Below, one piece after another: positions 1 to 12,907 of a stretch of 64,000 nucleotides of DNA. The notes under the pieces are model-generated. The model was not told where the DNA came from. It did no database searches and saw nothing but the letters and a program-made list of their open reading frames with translations. The DNA lies in assembly GCF_000764305.2 (NCBI RefSeq), contig NW_025935717.1, positions 496,001 through 560,000 on the forward strand, written 5' to 3'. Numbering within the stretch: the stretch's first letter is position 1; every line of letters begins with the position of its first letter. The DNA comes from Hyalella azteca. Taxonomy: Eukaryota > Arthropoda > Malacostraca > Amphipoda > Hyalellidae. A program made the position numbers and the translations under genes.

Positions 1-167
1 CGGTGATCGTTCATAATGCCCTGGATAGTGTGATTTTATAATATAATAAAATGTATATTTTTCCTTCTCATTCATGAGTAAGGGGAGCCGTCTTCTATTT
101 ATTGAAATAAATGTACCATGAAATTCCATTTGTTCCGATCGGTTTAAACGAATGGACGACAACAAAC

Positions 168-3100
168 CTTATCTTTGTGTCCTTTGTTGACGTGGCCTTT
201 GGATCCGGCAAGATGGCCTTTGCTTCCATGAGCTCCGGATACGTGTCCGCCTTTGAGGTGGCTCTGGTGGTCGTCGCCTTTGTACAGAGATGCGCCTTTG
301 TCGTAAAATCCCTGAGGTAATGAAAGAGTTGAGTTTTAAGATTCACTTCAAATAATAGCGGCATATCATACAAAAATTTGAACATTTGTGAACTCATCCT
401 ACCCATTGATAAATTTGGTGCAGATTTATACTTTTCTACACTTTAACTTTCTCAAAAAAATTTACACAATTTTTTGCCCTATCGCCGGCTTAGATTATAA
501 ACAACTACATTGAATAATGTAGATAATGTCAATGATGTTCTAATAATAAGTATAATGTCTACTTGAATAATGTTTTTGTAGAATATATAAGTATTTATTT
601 GCAATTAGATAAAATGTAGATGCTACCCTCTAACTGACATTTGGGCTTGTCGAAGTCGTGAGTCATATTTCATATCACCTATGAATTCACCATTTAATAA
701 ATAATAGTTCATCTGCAGTGTAGCAAGATAACAGCAGCACATCTTGTGCGTTATAAAAGTTTGTAAAAAATAGCACATTTTCGCGGACGTATTCTTGCTT
801 GTGACAAATTTCTACAGTATATTTCAACAGTATATAAAAAATATTCAGATGCAGCTCTCTGTTCTTTTACTTTTATTCGGCTAAAATCTAGTCACTCATT
901 GATTTTTAAGTAAAGTAAATTATTATTCTAAAATTTTAAGTTAACCATCCATATGCCTTCTCTAAGTAAGGTTAATCGTTTAAATGCTTTATTTAAGTAA
1001 ATTTAATAATTCATATGATTTATGCAGTATTAATCACACTTGCCTTCTTCAGGTTATTTAATAATTGGAAAATTATTTAACCATCTTATCATCTCACCAG
1101 ATCCTGGCCTTTGCCGAAGCTACCGTAGCCGTGACCGTGTTTGCCATCGATGCCTTTGTAGCCGTGCGTGCCTTTGTAGCCGATGTTGTTGTGGTAACCG
1201 TCGTGGTGGTCGTTAGAGTAGCCGTGATGGTCGTGGTGGTCGTGAGAAGGGTGATAGTAACCTGCGACATGGGACCGTATGCTAAATAGGGCACTAGCAC
1301 TACGAAGTAGCACTATGCACTACGAAGTGTCCTGTTGGTATGCTAAATACGTCACAGACACTAAGCACTCCGAAGTAGCTCTACAATGTTTAGTGTCGCT
1401 TAGTGTCGCACTACTGGTTCGTATGCAGAAAGACTTTGAAGTGCTACTTCGTTGTTAGAGTACTTTATAGTGCCGCACTACGCTATCAGTCTATTGAAGA
1501 ATGGTAGTTAAGTGCTCAAATAATTAATTATTCCCCAAATAATTCTCATTCTTTGTAGAAGATTGATGTAAAATGTCTAATTGTGATGGTATATAACGGT
1601 ACTAGTGAAAATTGTGATGGTGAGCTGAAATTCGCAATGCGTCTGCGCACCTTTCCCATCATACTGTATATTCAAAGTCCACGCTTCCCAAAGACATCGA
1701 ACAAAAGAGAGAAGCATGGAAAGTTCTTGCAGAAGAATTCAAAATGACTCAAAAGAAAAAAAAAATTCAAAACATGGTATCAAAAACAAGAAAAGTATTT
1801 TCTATTTCTACGCTGTTCATCTGTTTCGCCAAGGAAAATGTCAGCCATAAGTATTCATGGCATGTAGTTCCTGAGGCTTTTACGCGATGATGCCTTTGCT
1901 GTAAGCCAAACAGATCCATAGCTGACGAAGTAAACAAGGTGAAATATACCGTACTGTCGTCGTGAAGTGCGGTGTGTAGGACACTTCAGATTTTTGTAGT
2001 GCGCGTTATGCTTTTAGCCCTATTTAGCATACAAACCGTAGTGTTCCATGCCGCACTATGGCTTGTAGTGCGTAGTGCTACTTCATAGTGCTAGTGCCCT
2101 ATTTAGCATGCCAACCGTAGTGTTCCATGCCGCACTATGGCTTGTAGTGCGTAGTGCTACTTCATAGTGCTAGTGCCCTATTTAGCATACGGGCCATGGA
2201 CATTCTTCGTGCTGAAAATCACCGCTAGGATACGCTGGATACTTTTCTCTTGGCAATATTAAAATAAATTTGTTGGACACCAATGTATATAATTTCATTC
2301 TTAATTGCAAAGATTTACAAGGACCATTAAATTTTATGGCAACGTGCAGAATGATCAGTCATTTTCGTATAGACATTTGAAAGCGAGAGAACGTGTAATG
2401 ATTTATTATCGAGGTTTATCAACAAGAATTAAGTTATAAAAATAAATCATTAATGAATTGTACGCTGATGAACTACTTCAGTTAATAATATTTAATACTA
2501 ATATTATATAAGATCAATGAATGATAGCAATATTAATAATACTAATATACTAATATAACTAAAAAGTACTAATAAAAATAAAATACTAAATACTAATATA
2601 TTATTAGTATTATAATAATAATAACACGCCCTATCCACAAATAGTCTTCGGAATGACTAACTGAAACTCCATGAGTTTGGAAATGTGCAGACTAGCGTAT
2701 TAGTTATCAAGTGGGGAACACACGCACCAGTCGCTGCAGTCTGCAAGTCATAAGTCTTGACGACTTTCACTCCGCTGCCAGAAGTCTGCAAGTCTGCCAC
2801 AGGCACGTCTGTTGCTGCAGCTGCTGCCACTACCAACAGCCCAAATGCAGCAACCACTGAAAACTGATGAAAAAAATACGCAAGTTTATAATAATTTTTA
2901 CGAATAAAAACTATTCACTCCAGGGCAAAAAGTATAGACTAGATAATTAAATTAAAAAGTATTAAAAATATAACTTAGCACTCACTACAGTGAGTGACAG
3001 AGAGCGCATTTTCTCGTCCGTCTCTGACGTGAAGTCACGGACAGACGGACATGACGAGCACAATAGCGCATTTTTTTCCATAAATGAGAAAATGCGCTGA

Positions 3101-3941
3101 AAATACTCAATATTATAATAATTTGTATGAATAAAAACTATTCACTCCAGGGCAAAAAAGGAGAAAGTAGAAAATTAAAGTAATGAGTATAAAATAGAGA
3201 TTAAAATATTCAGGTAAGACCCTCAAATGCTCCAAGATTAAAATATATTGAGTTTCCGTTCTAATTTTTGAACGAGCGAAATGGCTTCTGGTTTCTTTGC
3301 ATTACTTTTAATAGCTTACGAAAAAATATGAAGCGTTACCTTTTAATGTTTTCATGTAAGTATTATAGAGCGCACTATGTGTGATCCTATGTGTGTGTTA
3401 TATTGTCACTAGCACTTAACAACAAAACATGTTTATGCAGTCATTGAATTTAGATACCAGACATTTATTTGCGGTATATATATAAATAATTTAAAATATA
3501 TATACTATATATATATATATTTTAAAAATATATGCAGACTCATGAGATCAAATGAAATTTAAATTGAAGCCATCATAATAATATTTTCATTTGGTTAATT
3601 TATTGATTCTTCCATTTGAAATATATATCGTTAAAACAACCACTGTGATTTAGGAGAGTAATTTAGGTAAGCAGTAATTCTAAGACAAAATGCGCCCAAA
3701 AAAGTGGTGAATGAAACATTAAAATTATCGTGCAAATGTGGGGATTCATTTATGAAAATATAATTCAGATCCCCACCCTCATGTATAAATCATTTCCGCT
3801 TACTTAAACTACTAATAGAATTAATCATTAAATTCGGCATGTTCAAGTATCGAATTCTCGATTAATGCTTTTAAAAAATACACTTCTTTTGTCATATAGT
3901 TATTTTTATACTTAAATCTGTAATTTACTTACCTTTGTCAT
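168..3941 (-). CDS. Gene G: Tyr/His/Gly-rich family member, partial (3' exons beyond the window)
   Basis: complement(join(<168..311, 1098..1261, 2728..2863, 3933..3941)): four exons, 453 nt, 151 codons; exons 5 and 6 would lie left of base 1. Exon 1 encodes MTK; exon 2 continues FSVVAAFGLLVVAAAAATDV, a signal peptide, followed by two DLQT copies (ADLQTSGSG and YDLQTAAT) and the split Gly. The acceptor at 2864 is the one of two nearby CAGs that keeps phase 0. Exon 3 is distinctive, with Tyr and His (GYYHPSHDHHDHHGYSNDHH, then GYKGTHGYKGIDGKHGHGYG). Exon 4 is 144 nt, like all paralogues, starting GFYDKGASLYKGDDHQSH. The donors GTGCGT (exon 2) and GTTTGT (exon 4) are weak. A 922-bp inverted-repeat element fills intron 2 up to 11 bp from the exon 3 acceptor, so splicing of this copy is less certain. 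It is the most divergent member. Confidence 0.78.
1273..2194. mobile_element. Terminal-inverted-repeat DNA element in intron 2 of gene G
   Basis: The ends are inverted copies of about 45 bp, beginning GACCGTATGCTAAATAGG on the left and, on the reverse strand, GCCCGTATGCTAAATAGG on the right. CATGG is present directly outside both ends (1268-1272 and 2195-2199), consistent with a 5-bp target duplication. The right part (about 2030-2190) holds two tandem copies of an approximately 80-bp subterminal segment. No complete transposase ORF is seen. Inside lies a short ORF segment resembling part of a MADF/Myb-like DNA-binding domain. Confidence 0.75.
1690..1890 (+). pseudogene. Degenerate MADF/Myb-like fragment inside the inverted-repeat element
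   Basis: The plus-strand reading frame gives KDIEQKREAWKVLAEEFK, then KKKKIQNMVSKTRKVF, before ending at TGA. Spacing of Arg, Trp and the following Lys-rich helix recalls MADF or trihelix-type DNA-binding domains found in some DNA transposons and host regulators. It is short, with no start or partner ORF, so at best a remnant. Confidence 0.25.
2979..3099 (-). repeat. Short interspersed element, family 1 (GTCY core), copy 1
   Basis: Arms AGAGCGCATTTTCTC and GAGAAAATGCGCT form an inverted pair around a short (GTCY)n core and GTGCTCGTCATG. Flanked by the CACTCACT-CAGTGAGTG palindrome. Located in intron 1 of gene G. Confidence 0.8.
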
Positions 3942-4037
3942 CGTTAACTAAGCTTTTTAGGGTAAACTTTCGATTCCAAATTTGCAGACTTCGGTACTCG
4001 GAGTCCAACTCTGCACTTGACCAGCGCACGGCTACTC

Positions 4038-4070
4038 TGTGACGCAGTGAACTACCCGCACGCTTTTATA
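4038..4070 (-). promoter_or_regulatory. Gene G core promoter (TATAAAA)
   Basis: TATAAAA on the minus strand at 4064-4070 and a TCACAG initiator-like site with +1 near 4040, 30 bp on. It supports MTK at 3933-3941 as exon 1. Confidence 0.6.
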
Positions 4071-7000
4071 CAGCACCAGCCAACGCCCTCTGATCGTTTC
4101 AAAATCAATTGGTAGCTGTTCAGCCAAAAAGGAAATGCTTCTAGCAATAATTATCAGAGACACTGAGTTTCCTATGAATCCGTGACTGAATTTTCTAATG
4201 TGTGACTCAGCACACTGGGTTCCTGTTCGGGAGATACGTGAGTCTGGATTAAGCCACACCCACATAATACTTTCAGTTTCTACGAACTCTCAGCCTTAGC
4301 TCAGCTATGTGAGTTAGTGAATAGATTTGTTGAGAATTATAAAGCTTAGAGAAATTGATTTGAACGGCTGATAGTTTTGATGGTGAGGTTCATCTTTGAT
4401 TCGAATTAGTTTGCAGTGAAACCGGCTCTTTATACAGTTTTACCGATAATGGTTGACATATAATATATTATATTATAAATAATATAATTAAGTTTGACCG
4501 AATATCTATATGTAAAAAACGTACAAATTACTGGAAATCTCATTAAAAAATGAATCGCTGACAAGATGACCGCTGCTAATTTTTCAATTAAAAACACAAA
4601 TGAAAATTTTGTGGAGCTCCTCATTTTTTGGGTGCTACCAAATGTAAATCTTTTGGCTAAGATTCTAATGATATTTCTTCACAGAATTTTGCAGCATAAA
4701 ATATGCAATAGGTAGTAGAAATGAGTGAAAGATTTCACAAATTTCGATGCACTTTTGGCTCATGTGTGAGTCATGCTAACCCACTTTGCCCTGACAAAAG
4801 GCCGTATCAGTTATACGTATGGCAGGTATGTCACACTTTATATAATATGGCCAATTAATTTTTTTTACTGTAAAGGCAATTAACGTGCATGCATGAAGAG
4901 GGGCGTAACTCGCAAGCCCGAGAAAATAAGACTAGACTTACGTGTCAATATTGCCTAACACTTTTCAATGGTTTAAAAGCCTTTAATACACGGAGTAAGT
5001 ATTGCATAACGTCGTTTTGCCATGTTATAAGTAACGCCTGCGAAACACGTGAGAATAATAACATACATGTACACAGACAAATGAATGGGTATTTGTCTAA
5101 ATAACGATGCATTTTTAGCGCATTTTCTCATTTATAGAAAAATTGCACTATTGTGCTTGTCCCGTCCGTCTGTCCGTCCGTGACTTCACGTTTTCGTCGA
5201 CGAGAAAATGCGCTCTCTGTCACTCACTGCAGTGAGTACTGATTTATTTTTTGCCTCTGTGTGGCTCAACCTGACTCAGTTTGGCCTGGCATAAACTATA
5301 AAGGCGTATCAGTGCAACGTCTGCATTTTGTTAGTAATGTGGGTTAGAAAGTGTATTACTATTTGGACAATAATGCTAATATTGGCTGCTGTAACAAGTA
5401 GCTAATATTGGCAGCCAAAATTAGCTGCTGTTATGAGCAGGTAATATTGGCTGCTCATAATAAGCTCTAGCGATTTCAGAGAATACGCAAATTTTTAAAG
5501 ATATAATGTTGAAATCTTAACCATATTATTTTCCACCTACAGCATTTTTCCAATGTTCTCTTATTATAATTATGAGAACAGGTACTATTAAGCAAAACAC
5601 TAGAGTCATTTCCATTTTACTGAATTAAAAGAGCGACAGCCATTTTAAATTTCACAACGAGTACAGATATTTTCGCTGTAAAAAAATTACGTCCTTTCTT
5701 TGTAACAGATCCATACAATATATTTTTATTATCAAATAATTACACTTTCATCCATTTAAAAATTTATAATAAGACTAGCATATTTTTACATTGATTAACT
5801 TTTTACATAAAATAGGTCAGATCTAATACTAAACTTTGGTTCACCGAGAAAGTACTTTTGCAATGTACAAAACAAAGTTGAAAAATTAGATTTATGTTCA
5901 TCATAGGTATGAAACAAATTCTAATAGAATTTAGCAAGAGAATCCATTGATGCTTTACAAAATAGAAAATCGTTGAATTGAAGATCGTCAACGTTTTTTT
6001 CTTTCAACAACGATACAATCGGCCAGCGTTCAAATGACGGGCGTAAATTGCTTGTGTTTTCTTCTCGAAATAAGTCTTCCAGGACCAAGATATTAGGTTT
6101 GTTATTGAATAATAATATAATGCAACTTTGAATAATTGATCAAAATAAATTATAGGTCCATAACACAAGGAAACTTTAGGAAATCGAAGCACAGCAGTGT
6201 AATTATGTGTACACTCGAGGTTTTCCCTGAAAATGGAGAGATGTTTTTTTAACATAAGATAACTTGAGAAAGAAACCTTATAACGTAACTTAGTTAAGGT
6301 CCGTAGTCAAGTTACGAGCATTAAAATTTAACCGAATTTTGCCCTTTTTGGAAGCCTGATCATCAGATTTATTTGTATTTTACAAAAACATTGGGTCGTG
6401 TGCGTAGAAATTAAAGTTTGATATAAATTCGAAATTTGAATCAGCTTAAAAGGAGAAAAGTATCACCAAATATATCTCGCGTAAATTGTGCATTTTCAAG
6501 CACAAAGCGTTGCTCATTAAGAAATTATTTGTTTCATTTCAACATTCAAAGAATTTTTAATGCTTGAAGTTTTTAGCGATAATATGAAAATAAAACCATG
6601 AAAATGGATTGATTCTTTGAAGCATTTATGTTCCTTTATTCTTCGGTGGGTGATAAGCAACCGAATCAGTTGCTCATTTAACTTTTAAGGATCAGCTACT
6701 TGAAGATTAAATATTTCATAAATATGCCGGAAAACTCGAAACGAAAAGTAAATTTTTTCACCTCTGATATACAATTTTTTTCACCGACATCTTGCAATAA
6801 TTTGCAGTGGATGCTGATTTCGTTGAGTACAAATTCATTGAATAACTTCAATGATTTAAGTCTATAAATCCAACAGATAATTCCAATTACCTAAAAATAA
6901 ATAAATAGGACAGAAAAAAGTAAAAAAGTTTTCATTTATTTATTTCGTGAAGAGCTTCAGCACAATTAACGAAGTCCTTTCGATACATTCGTTCGTTCGT

Positions 7001-7786
7001 TATTTTCGTAAGTCGAACTGGGTTCTCATTGAAACTCGTAAAATAATACTGGTGTTCAAATAATTTTCCTGTATGCGATACATTTTAAAATAAGTATGTC
7101 AAGGTTTATCCTGATATAGAAGAATTATTTATATTTTATGAAATGTTAAATATTAAGATTATATTAAGAAATGTAATATTAAGAAGAAATTAAAATATTA
7201 AGAAATTTTATATTTTTAAAATTCCCAGTGAAAACTGCATGATTTCAAAATGGTTTCATCAACTGATTTGAATTATGAAACTTGAAGCAGAAATTTAATG
7301 ACACACAAGATCAAGAAATTAATAACACCTTTTTTTACTATCGTAAAAAACAATCCGGAATGATAACAAAATTTTACTATCGAAATAATTAAATTTGGCA
7401 CCATGAAACATTCAATTTTATTTGAATTATATGAGTATAATTATGAGTCATATGAAGCTCATACGGTCCTAAAATTAACTTTCATGCCACGCATTTTCCT
7501 AAACTGAATAGATGTATCTAATTAGATGTATATAAAGCTGTATCTAAGTAGATGTATAGCTGTATCTATGTAGATGTATCTAATTCGTATAGCTGTTAGA
7601 ATATTGTATTATTATGTTTTGGGATTAGTGAGATGAAGCAAAAGCGGATGAATGTAGAATGAAGCAAAGAAGAATAAATGTAAAGGGAGTGAGAAAGGAA
7701 CGAAAAAAGATGTTACACGACTATCCCTGTAGGATATTTGCAAGGAATTAAATATGAATTGAAAAATCATGTTATTTTTGTTCTCG
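4071..7786. other. Intergenic DNA between genes G and F
   Basis: AT-rich. Holds family 1 copy 2, a short duplicated GCTAATATTGGCTGCT motif (5370-5460) and a TAGATGTATC-type simple repeat (7500-7595). Short ORFs here look random. No gene supported. Confidence 0.6.
5113..5242 (+). repeat. Short interspersed element, family 1, copy 2
   Basis: Runs from TTTTAGCGCATTTTCTCATT through a (GTCC/GTCT)n core to GTCGACGAGAAAATGCGC and the CACTCACTGCAGTGAGTACT end. Opposite orientation to copy 1. Confidence 0.82.
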
Positions 7787-10700
7787 TTAGTGCTTACTAC
7801 TCTTGCCACTCTTATGACCGCCACTCTTTCCATGAGAACTCTTGTGTCCGTGGTGGCCTTTGTGCCCATGTCCACTCTTGTGTCCGCTTTTGTGTCCTTC
7901 CTTGTGGCCTTTTTCAAAGAAGCCTTTTTTGCCGTGACCGTCATGCTTCTTATGGCCCTGAAAAATATCAAAGAATTCATGTCAGTATTGTACATATTTG
8001 TTAATAATTTTACAATAGTATCAGAGAGGAACGTTTATGAACAGAAAGCAGGAAACAAATCTCTTCATTAATCTACATGGTATCAAAGATAATGCTTAAC
8101 ATAATCAACAACATACTATATATGCATCACAAGAAGTAGCCCAACGTTCTAAAAAATTGTTCTGCGTTGATCCTCCGCACATAAATATCAAATCTATTTT
8201 CATTTAGAAAATCACTATGTCATTGATTTGAAAAAAATAGGTTGAAGTGTCACTCTATTATTTAATTCACTTGACATGTGTTCATCCTTGAGAACAAATC
8301 TACAAGGATCTAAATATATCCGTGTTAAATACATTCTAACTCACATTAACCTACTTACAAACATTTATTAATTCGTTAGCTTAGCAACACGACGTTAACA
8401 ATTTTTGTTAAATAGTTGTTATTAGGCGTCTGGCAAGCACGATAATCTTTCGCTTATGGTGAAGAATCGAAAATTGCCATCTAATTGTCACTCCTTAATT
8501 GAGAGACGTGACGCATAACAATAAAATATAAATAAGTGAACACCATAAAATACCTGAAAATTTATCATCTAATTTCCTACAGAGATTTGATGCATTAATA
8601 TTAAAAAAAACTTTGTATTCCAAAAAATACATTAAAGCAATGAATAGTAATAAAAATTTTTTTTTAAGAAAGTGACACTCACTCCGAATTTGCCGGACTT
8701 GTGTCCACCGCCTTTGGCGCTCTTGAAGAACGAGTCGAAGTGGTCGTGGCCGCCGTGAAAGCCTTTCTTGTCGCCGTGGTCGTGGAACTTCTTCTTTACG
8801 CCAGACTCGCTCTTGTGGCTCTCGTGCTTGAAGCCCTGAAGTTTAAAAATGAAGATTTTATTAAATTGTCAATAAAAATAATGTTAATTTTTTTATTATC
8901 ATTAAAATACTATTAGATTATCAATATTCAATTATTATTAGATTATTTTATAATAAAAAATGGTTATTATTTTTATTAAATGGAACATTGACACTTAAAA
9001 CACTTGCTATTCTTCCCTTGACTTTGTAATTGATGAAGGTATCTGAAATTAATGATAAAGGGTTCTCTAGAATACCTACCGAGAGGGTACTTTAATCCAT
9101 TGACCTCAAAATCGAAAATTGAATTAAATGGAGACAAACAACTCATGAATTAATGATGGAAGGTGATTTAAAACACCTGCTTTGTAGGAAGTTGATTTAT
9201 AATTTCTTCAAGTTTTGAAGTAAATATACCAGGGAATTAGTCATTACATGTGCTTGAAATACTTTTTGACCGGTTTGAAGAATTGTAATTTAGAATCGCA
9301 CATAAACTTGTGTATATTTAAGACGAAATACAACTTTGAAATATCTTCTGTGCCTACGTCTAAGGCCCGTATGCTTACTGAAGGATTAGGACATTTATGT
9401 TTTTTCTGTAATTAAGGACAATTTTTAGAAACTCAGTAAAATTGCCCATAAAATTATGCTTTAAATGGATTTTCATGTGAAAAAATACTTCCAGTGGTGC
9501 AGATACCATCTCAGGAGTTGAATGAAATTAATTAAATATGAAGGTAAAAACAAAATGTGGAGACATGAGTTTCCTGCCGTAGATAGATCAACGTGAAATT
9601 TCGTTATAAGGCTTAATTATTGCGTACGTATTTCAGTAGCTTTTTTATCAATACTGTGATTAATGTAAAATACTGACTTGATGGATAAGTGTAAAGAAAT
9701 AAGATGAGCTTCATCTATTACTGTGATTTTTTCGGGTGTGCAGAAAACACAAGTGAAACAAAAAAACTAATGCTAAACTGTTAATAATGTTTTATTTCAT
9801 CATTCGTGGAGGCTAGAATATATTTCGAAATTTCATGTATAACATTTGGACTCACGTCACGTCAATTTTGATGAAATCGTAATATATAAAGTGTCAATAG
9901 TTCTTCGGAATTGGAATTTTGCATTGCATTTTCTGTGACTATATATATAAACCAGAGGCTAATTACTGTATTATCTGATTAGAACTTGATTATCAACTCA
10001 TTCGCTAACTTCAAATCTCATATACCTTTTTACTGTGACCCTTTCCGAAATGTCCCTTGTGGCCTTTTTTGTGACCTTTGCCTCCTTTCTTCCCGCTTTT
10101 GTGATGGCCTTTGGAGTGTTTCTTGTGATGATCGCCTTTCTTGTCGTGATGGCCTTTGTCGAAATGGCCCTGAGAAAGTTTTCACTTATAGAAATCCAAT
10201 AATAAATTTATACTTTCTGTTAATAAAAATTAACAAGAAAACTCTAAAACAAATCCGAAAAAGTGCAATCGACTAGAACCGGTGCAAGTTATATTGAAAA
10301 GATAACTTTAAAAATATAGGTAACAATATTTTGATACGTTTCATCATCTGTGTAAAGCGAGAATCTTACAAAACATTTCAGTTAATTCATCTGCAAACTT
10401 TCGAATCGTCACCTTTTTACCGCCTTTGCCGTGCCCTGCTTTGTGCCCAGATTTGTGACCTTTGTCGCTTTTGAAGCCTTTGCCGCTCTTGTGTCCAGCT
10501 GACTTGTCGTGTCCGGATTTGTGACTCTTGGAAAATCCTTTTCCCCCACCACCTTTTCCTCCGCCGCCTTTTCCTCCTCCGCCTTTGCCTTTTCCACCCT
10601 TACCTCCATCGCCTTTTCCGTGACCTTTAGTAGAAAATTTTCAGAGTGATTGCCTGATTTTACTCAAAATTATAACAAGCGGTAAATAGATTATTATTAG

Positions 10701-12840
10701 AATTGTAATCCGGTTATTATGCTGTATCCAATTTATATCCATGTTATATTATTAGGTTAGATTATTATTGTAACAGGTTATTTATAGGTTAAATTTGGGA
10801 TCTGTATTATTTTTATTTACGGCGTTAACCATCAAGAAAACATTATTTCCCCCGTCGTTGACTCAAGTACTTCTATCTATCACGTTAAGCAACGAAAATT
10901 ATCACAATATAATAGTAGGTTATTGATTGAATATTTCTACACAGCACGGTGGTGTTATTTAGAAATATTAAATACTCGCTGTATTATTTGACGTAAGTAA
11001 AAATCGTATAACAACTAATATGTTTGTTTTTTCTTTCTTTTCAAGAACAAATTTAACAAATTACTGGAATTGCATGAAGTGTGCATTGCAGGTAAGAAAA
11101 TAAAGCATACGGCTTTTGTGATTTTCGCGATCAATTTGAGTCTCCAAAAGTATTCTCATTAGGAAGGCTTCTCATTTTTCATGGCATTATTGGGATATTT
11201 TTAATCTATTTTTAATAAGTAATATGAGTAATTAAACGACCCTAATATAGGGTTATTTTAGTAATAATTTGTAATTTAAATATAAATTAATCTACTTAAA
11301 TCGTTATTTTAAACAATACTTATATTATTTCTCACCACCAGCAGCCACTTGTAATTCATGATCAGCCACGTGGCTGATCTGCTGGCTAGCCTCAGGTATC
11401 AGATCTCCTCGTCTGCCGCGACCGCTCGTTTCAAGAGCGGCTCGAATTACGCGGTTGAGAATTGACTTGTCGGGAAAGTCGATGCGTCTTTGCACGTCAT
11501 CATTGGAATTACTTAGACGGTTTTCTTCGTCGTCAAGTCGTGACTGTCGTGCTTGTGAGGTCCCAATCACGATCGCAACTAATACGATCGTCTGGAAAGA
11601 GAAAAGTTATAATTGAGAATAATTTTAGAAGAGATTTTGCTTTAGAAACCACGCCTTGCGAACGGTAGACAGATATTCTAGGGCAATATTCGCTCGCAGA
11701 AAAGTATGTCAAAAACAGATCGGGATTCGGGACTATTTTTATGCATCTATAATTTGTATCGTTTGAGTTCACTTCAATGAAAAATCCTCCCAGAAATTCG
11801 AATACAAATCTTTAACTGAGGGAGGGAAGGGGGGTGTAGCTCAATAAAAATAAATGGTTACCGTCTAACAAATCCTTACAATTACTGGATGAATGTTTAC
11901 TTTTTTAAAGCAGGAAATAAATTTTATGATGATTTTGGTAGGCGTGTATACTGAAAGAGCCGAGTTCTTAAACATATTTTCTTATCTTAACATCTTTATC
12001 TTATCCTAACATCTTAAACATATTTTAACAAAACGTAAACATCATCTCTTGTGAATCAAAATCACAAGAGATCTCACACATATGCCGATTTGATCTTAAA
12101 CCACTAACTGTCTATGAAATGCACAATTTACAATCGTTATGACAACTTTTCCTAACCGTCAGTATCCAAGTGGTAAATGAATATTTCTTAAGGGACCCTA
12201 AAGACACACACACCAGTTTAACGTTTTGTCAATCGTGATTCATTTTTAGTTCAAACTGTTCTAAAGCTTTTTTCATTAAATATATGCGATACTCACAAAG
12301 TTAACCACCTGATTGTGATTAAATTCGACACCCCTGACTCCCATGTTTTTATCCAACACTCACCAGTTTAACACCTCCGGACTCCCATGTGTCTGTCTAA
12401 CACTCACCAGTTGACACCGCCGACTTCCATGTTTCCGTCCAAAATTCATCCGTTTGACACACCAGACTCCCATGTTTCTGTTCAACACTCACCAGTTTGA
12501 CACCCCCAACTCCCATGTCTGTATCCAAAACTTACCAGCTTGACACTCCAGACTCCCTTGTTTGCGTCCAACACTCACCAGTTTGACACCCCCGACTCTC
12601 ATGTTTCTGTCCAACACTCACCAGTTTAAAACCCCCAACTCCCATTTTTCTGTCCAACACTTACCAGTTTGACACTCCAGACTCCCATGTTTCTGACCAA
12701 CACTCACCAGTTTAAAACCCCCAAACTCACCAGTTTGACACTCCAGACTACCATGTTTCTGTCCAACACTCACCAGCTTGACACCCCCGACTCTCATGTT
12801 TCTGTCCAACACTTACCAGTTTCACACTCCAGCCTCTCAT
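7787..12840 (-). CDS. Gene F: secreted His/Lys/Gly-rich protein with Gly-Lys insert, 319 aa
   Basis: complement(join(7787..7957, 8683..8835, 10026..10169, 10413..10624, 11336..11591, 12817..12840)); 960 nt, 319 aa plus TAA. Exon 1 encodes MRGWSVKL and exon 2 continues TIVLVAIVIGTSQARQ, a good signal peptide. I chose the ATG at 12840 because it is the first one below the TATA box at 12936-12941 and has the best donor (GTAAGT); eleven further copies of this exon-donor unit lie downstream as a minisatellite. Exon 2 contains RGRR, a furin-like site, and ends SQQISHVADHELQVAAG. Exon 3 is enlarged to 212 nt by GKGGGGKGGGG repeats. Exons 4-6 are 144/153/171 nt (starts GHFDKGHHDKKGD, GFKHESHKSESG, GHKKHDGHGKKGFFEKGH). 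Introns 1 and 4 exceed 1 kb. Function is unknown. Confidence 0.86.
12342..12840 (-). repeat. 43-bp minisatellite made of gene F exon 1 plus splice donor, 12 units
   Basis: On the minus strand each unit reads ATG, about 7 codons ending AAACTG or a close variant, then GTGAGT or GTAAGT and GTTGGACAGAAAC. The start-codon position recurs at 12840, 12797, 12754, 12688, 12645, 12602, 12559 (mutated to AAG), 12516, 12473, 12430, 12388 and 12344. That is 43 bp (42-44) apart except for one partial extra unit between 12688 and 12754. The first copy encodes MRGWSVKL; others encode MRVGGVKL and MVVWSVKL. One or two distal units have degraded donors. Confidence 0.9.
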
Positions 12841-12907
12841 GTTTGTCAATTGTAAACGTCGGAAGAGTCTGACAGAAGACACCTGCCTCAATCCAAGAGG
12901 AACCCAG

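Noticed and set aside
12618..12872. ORFs across the gene F minisatellite on either strand
   Set aside because: The unit is explained as repeated exon 1 plus donor; read-through ORFs such as VSVGQKHGSLECQTG run across splice donors.
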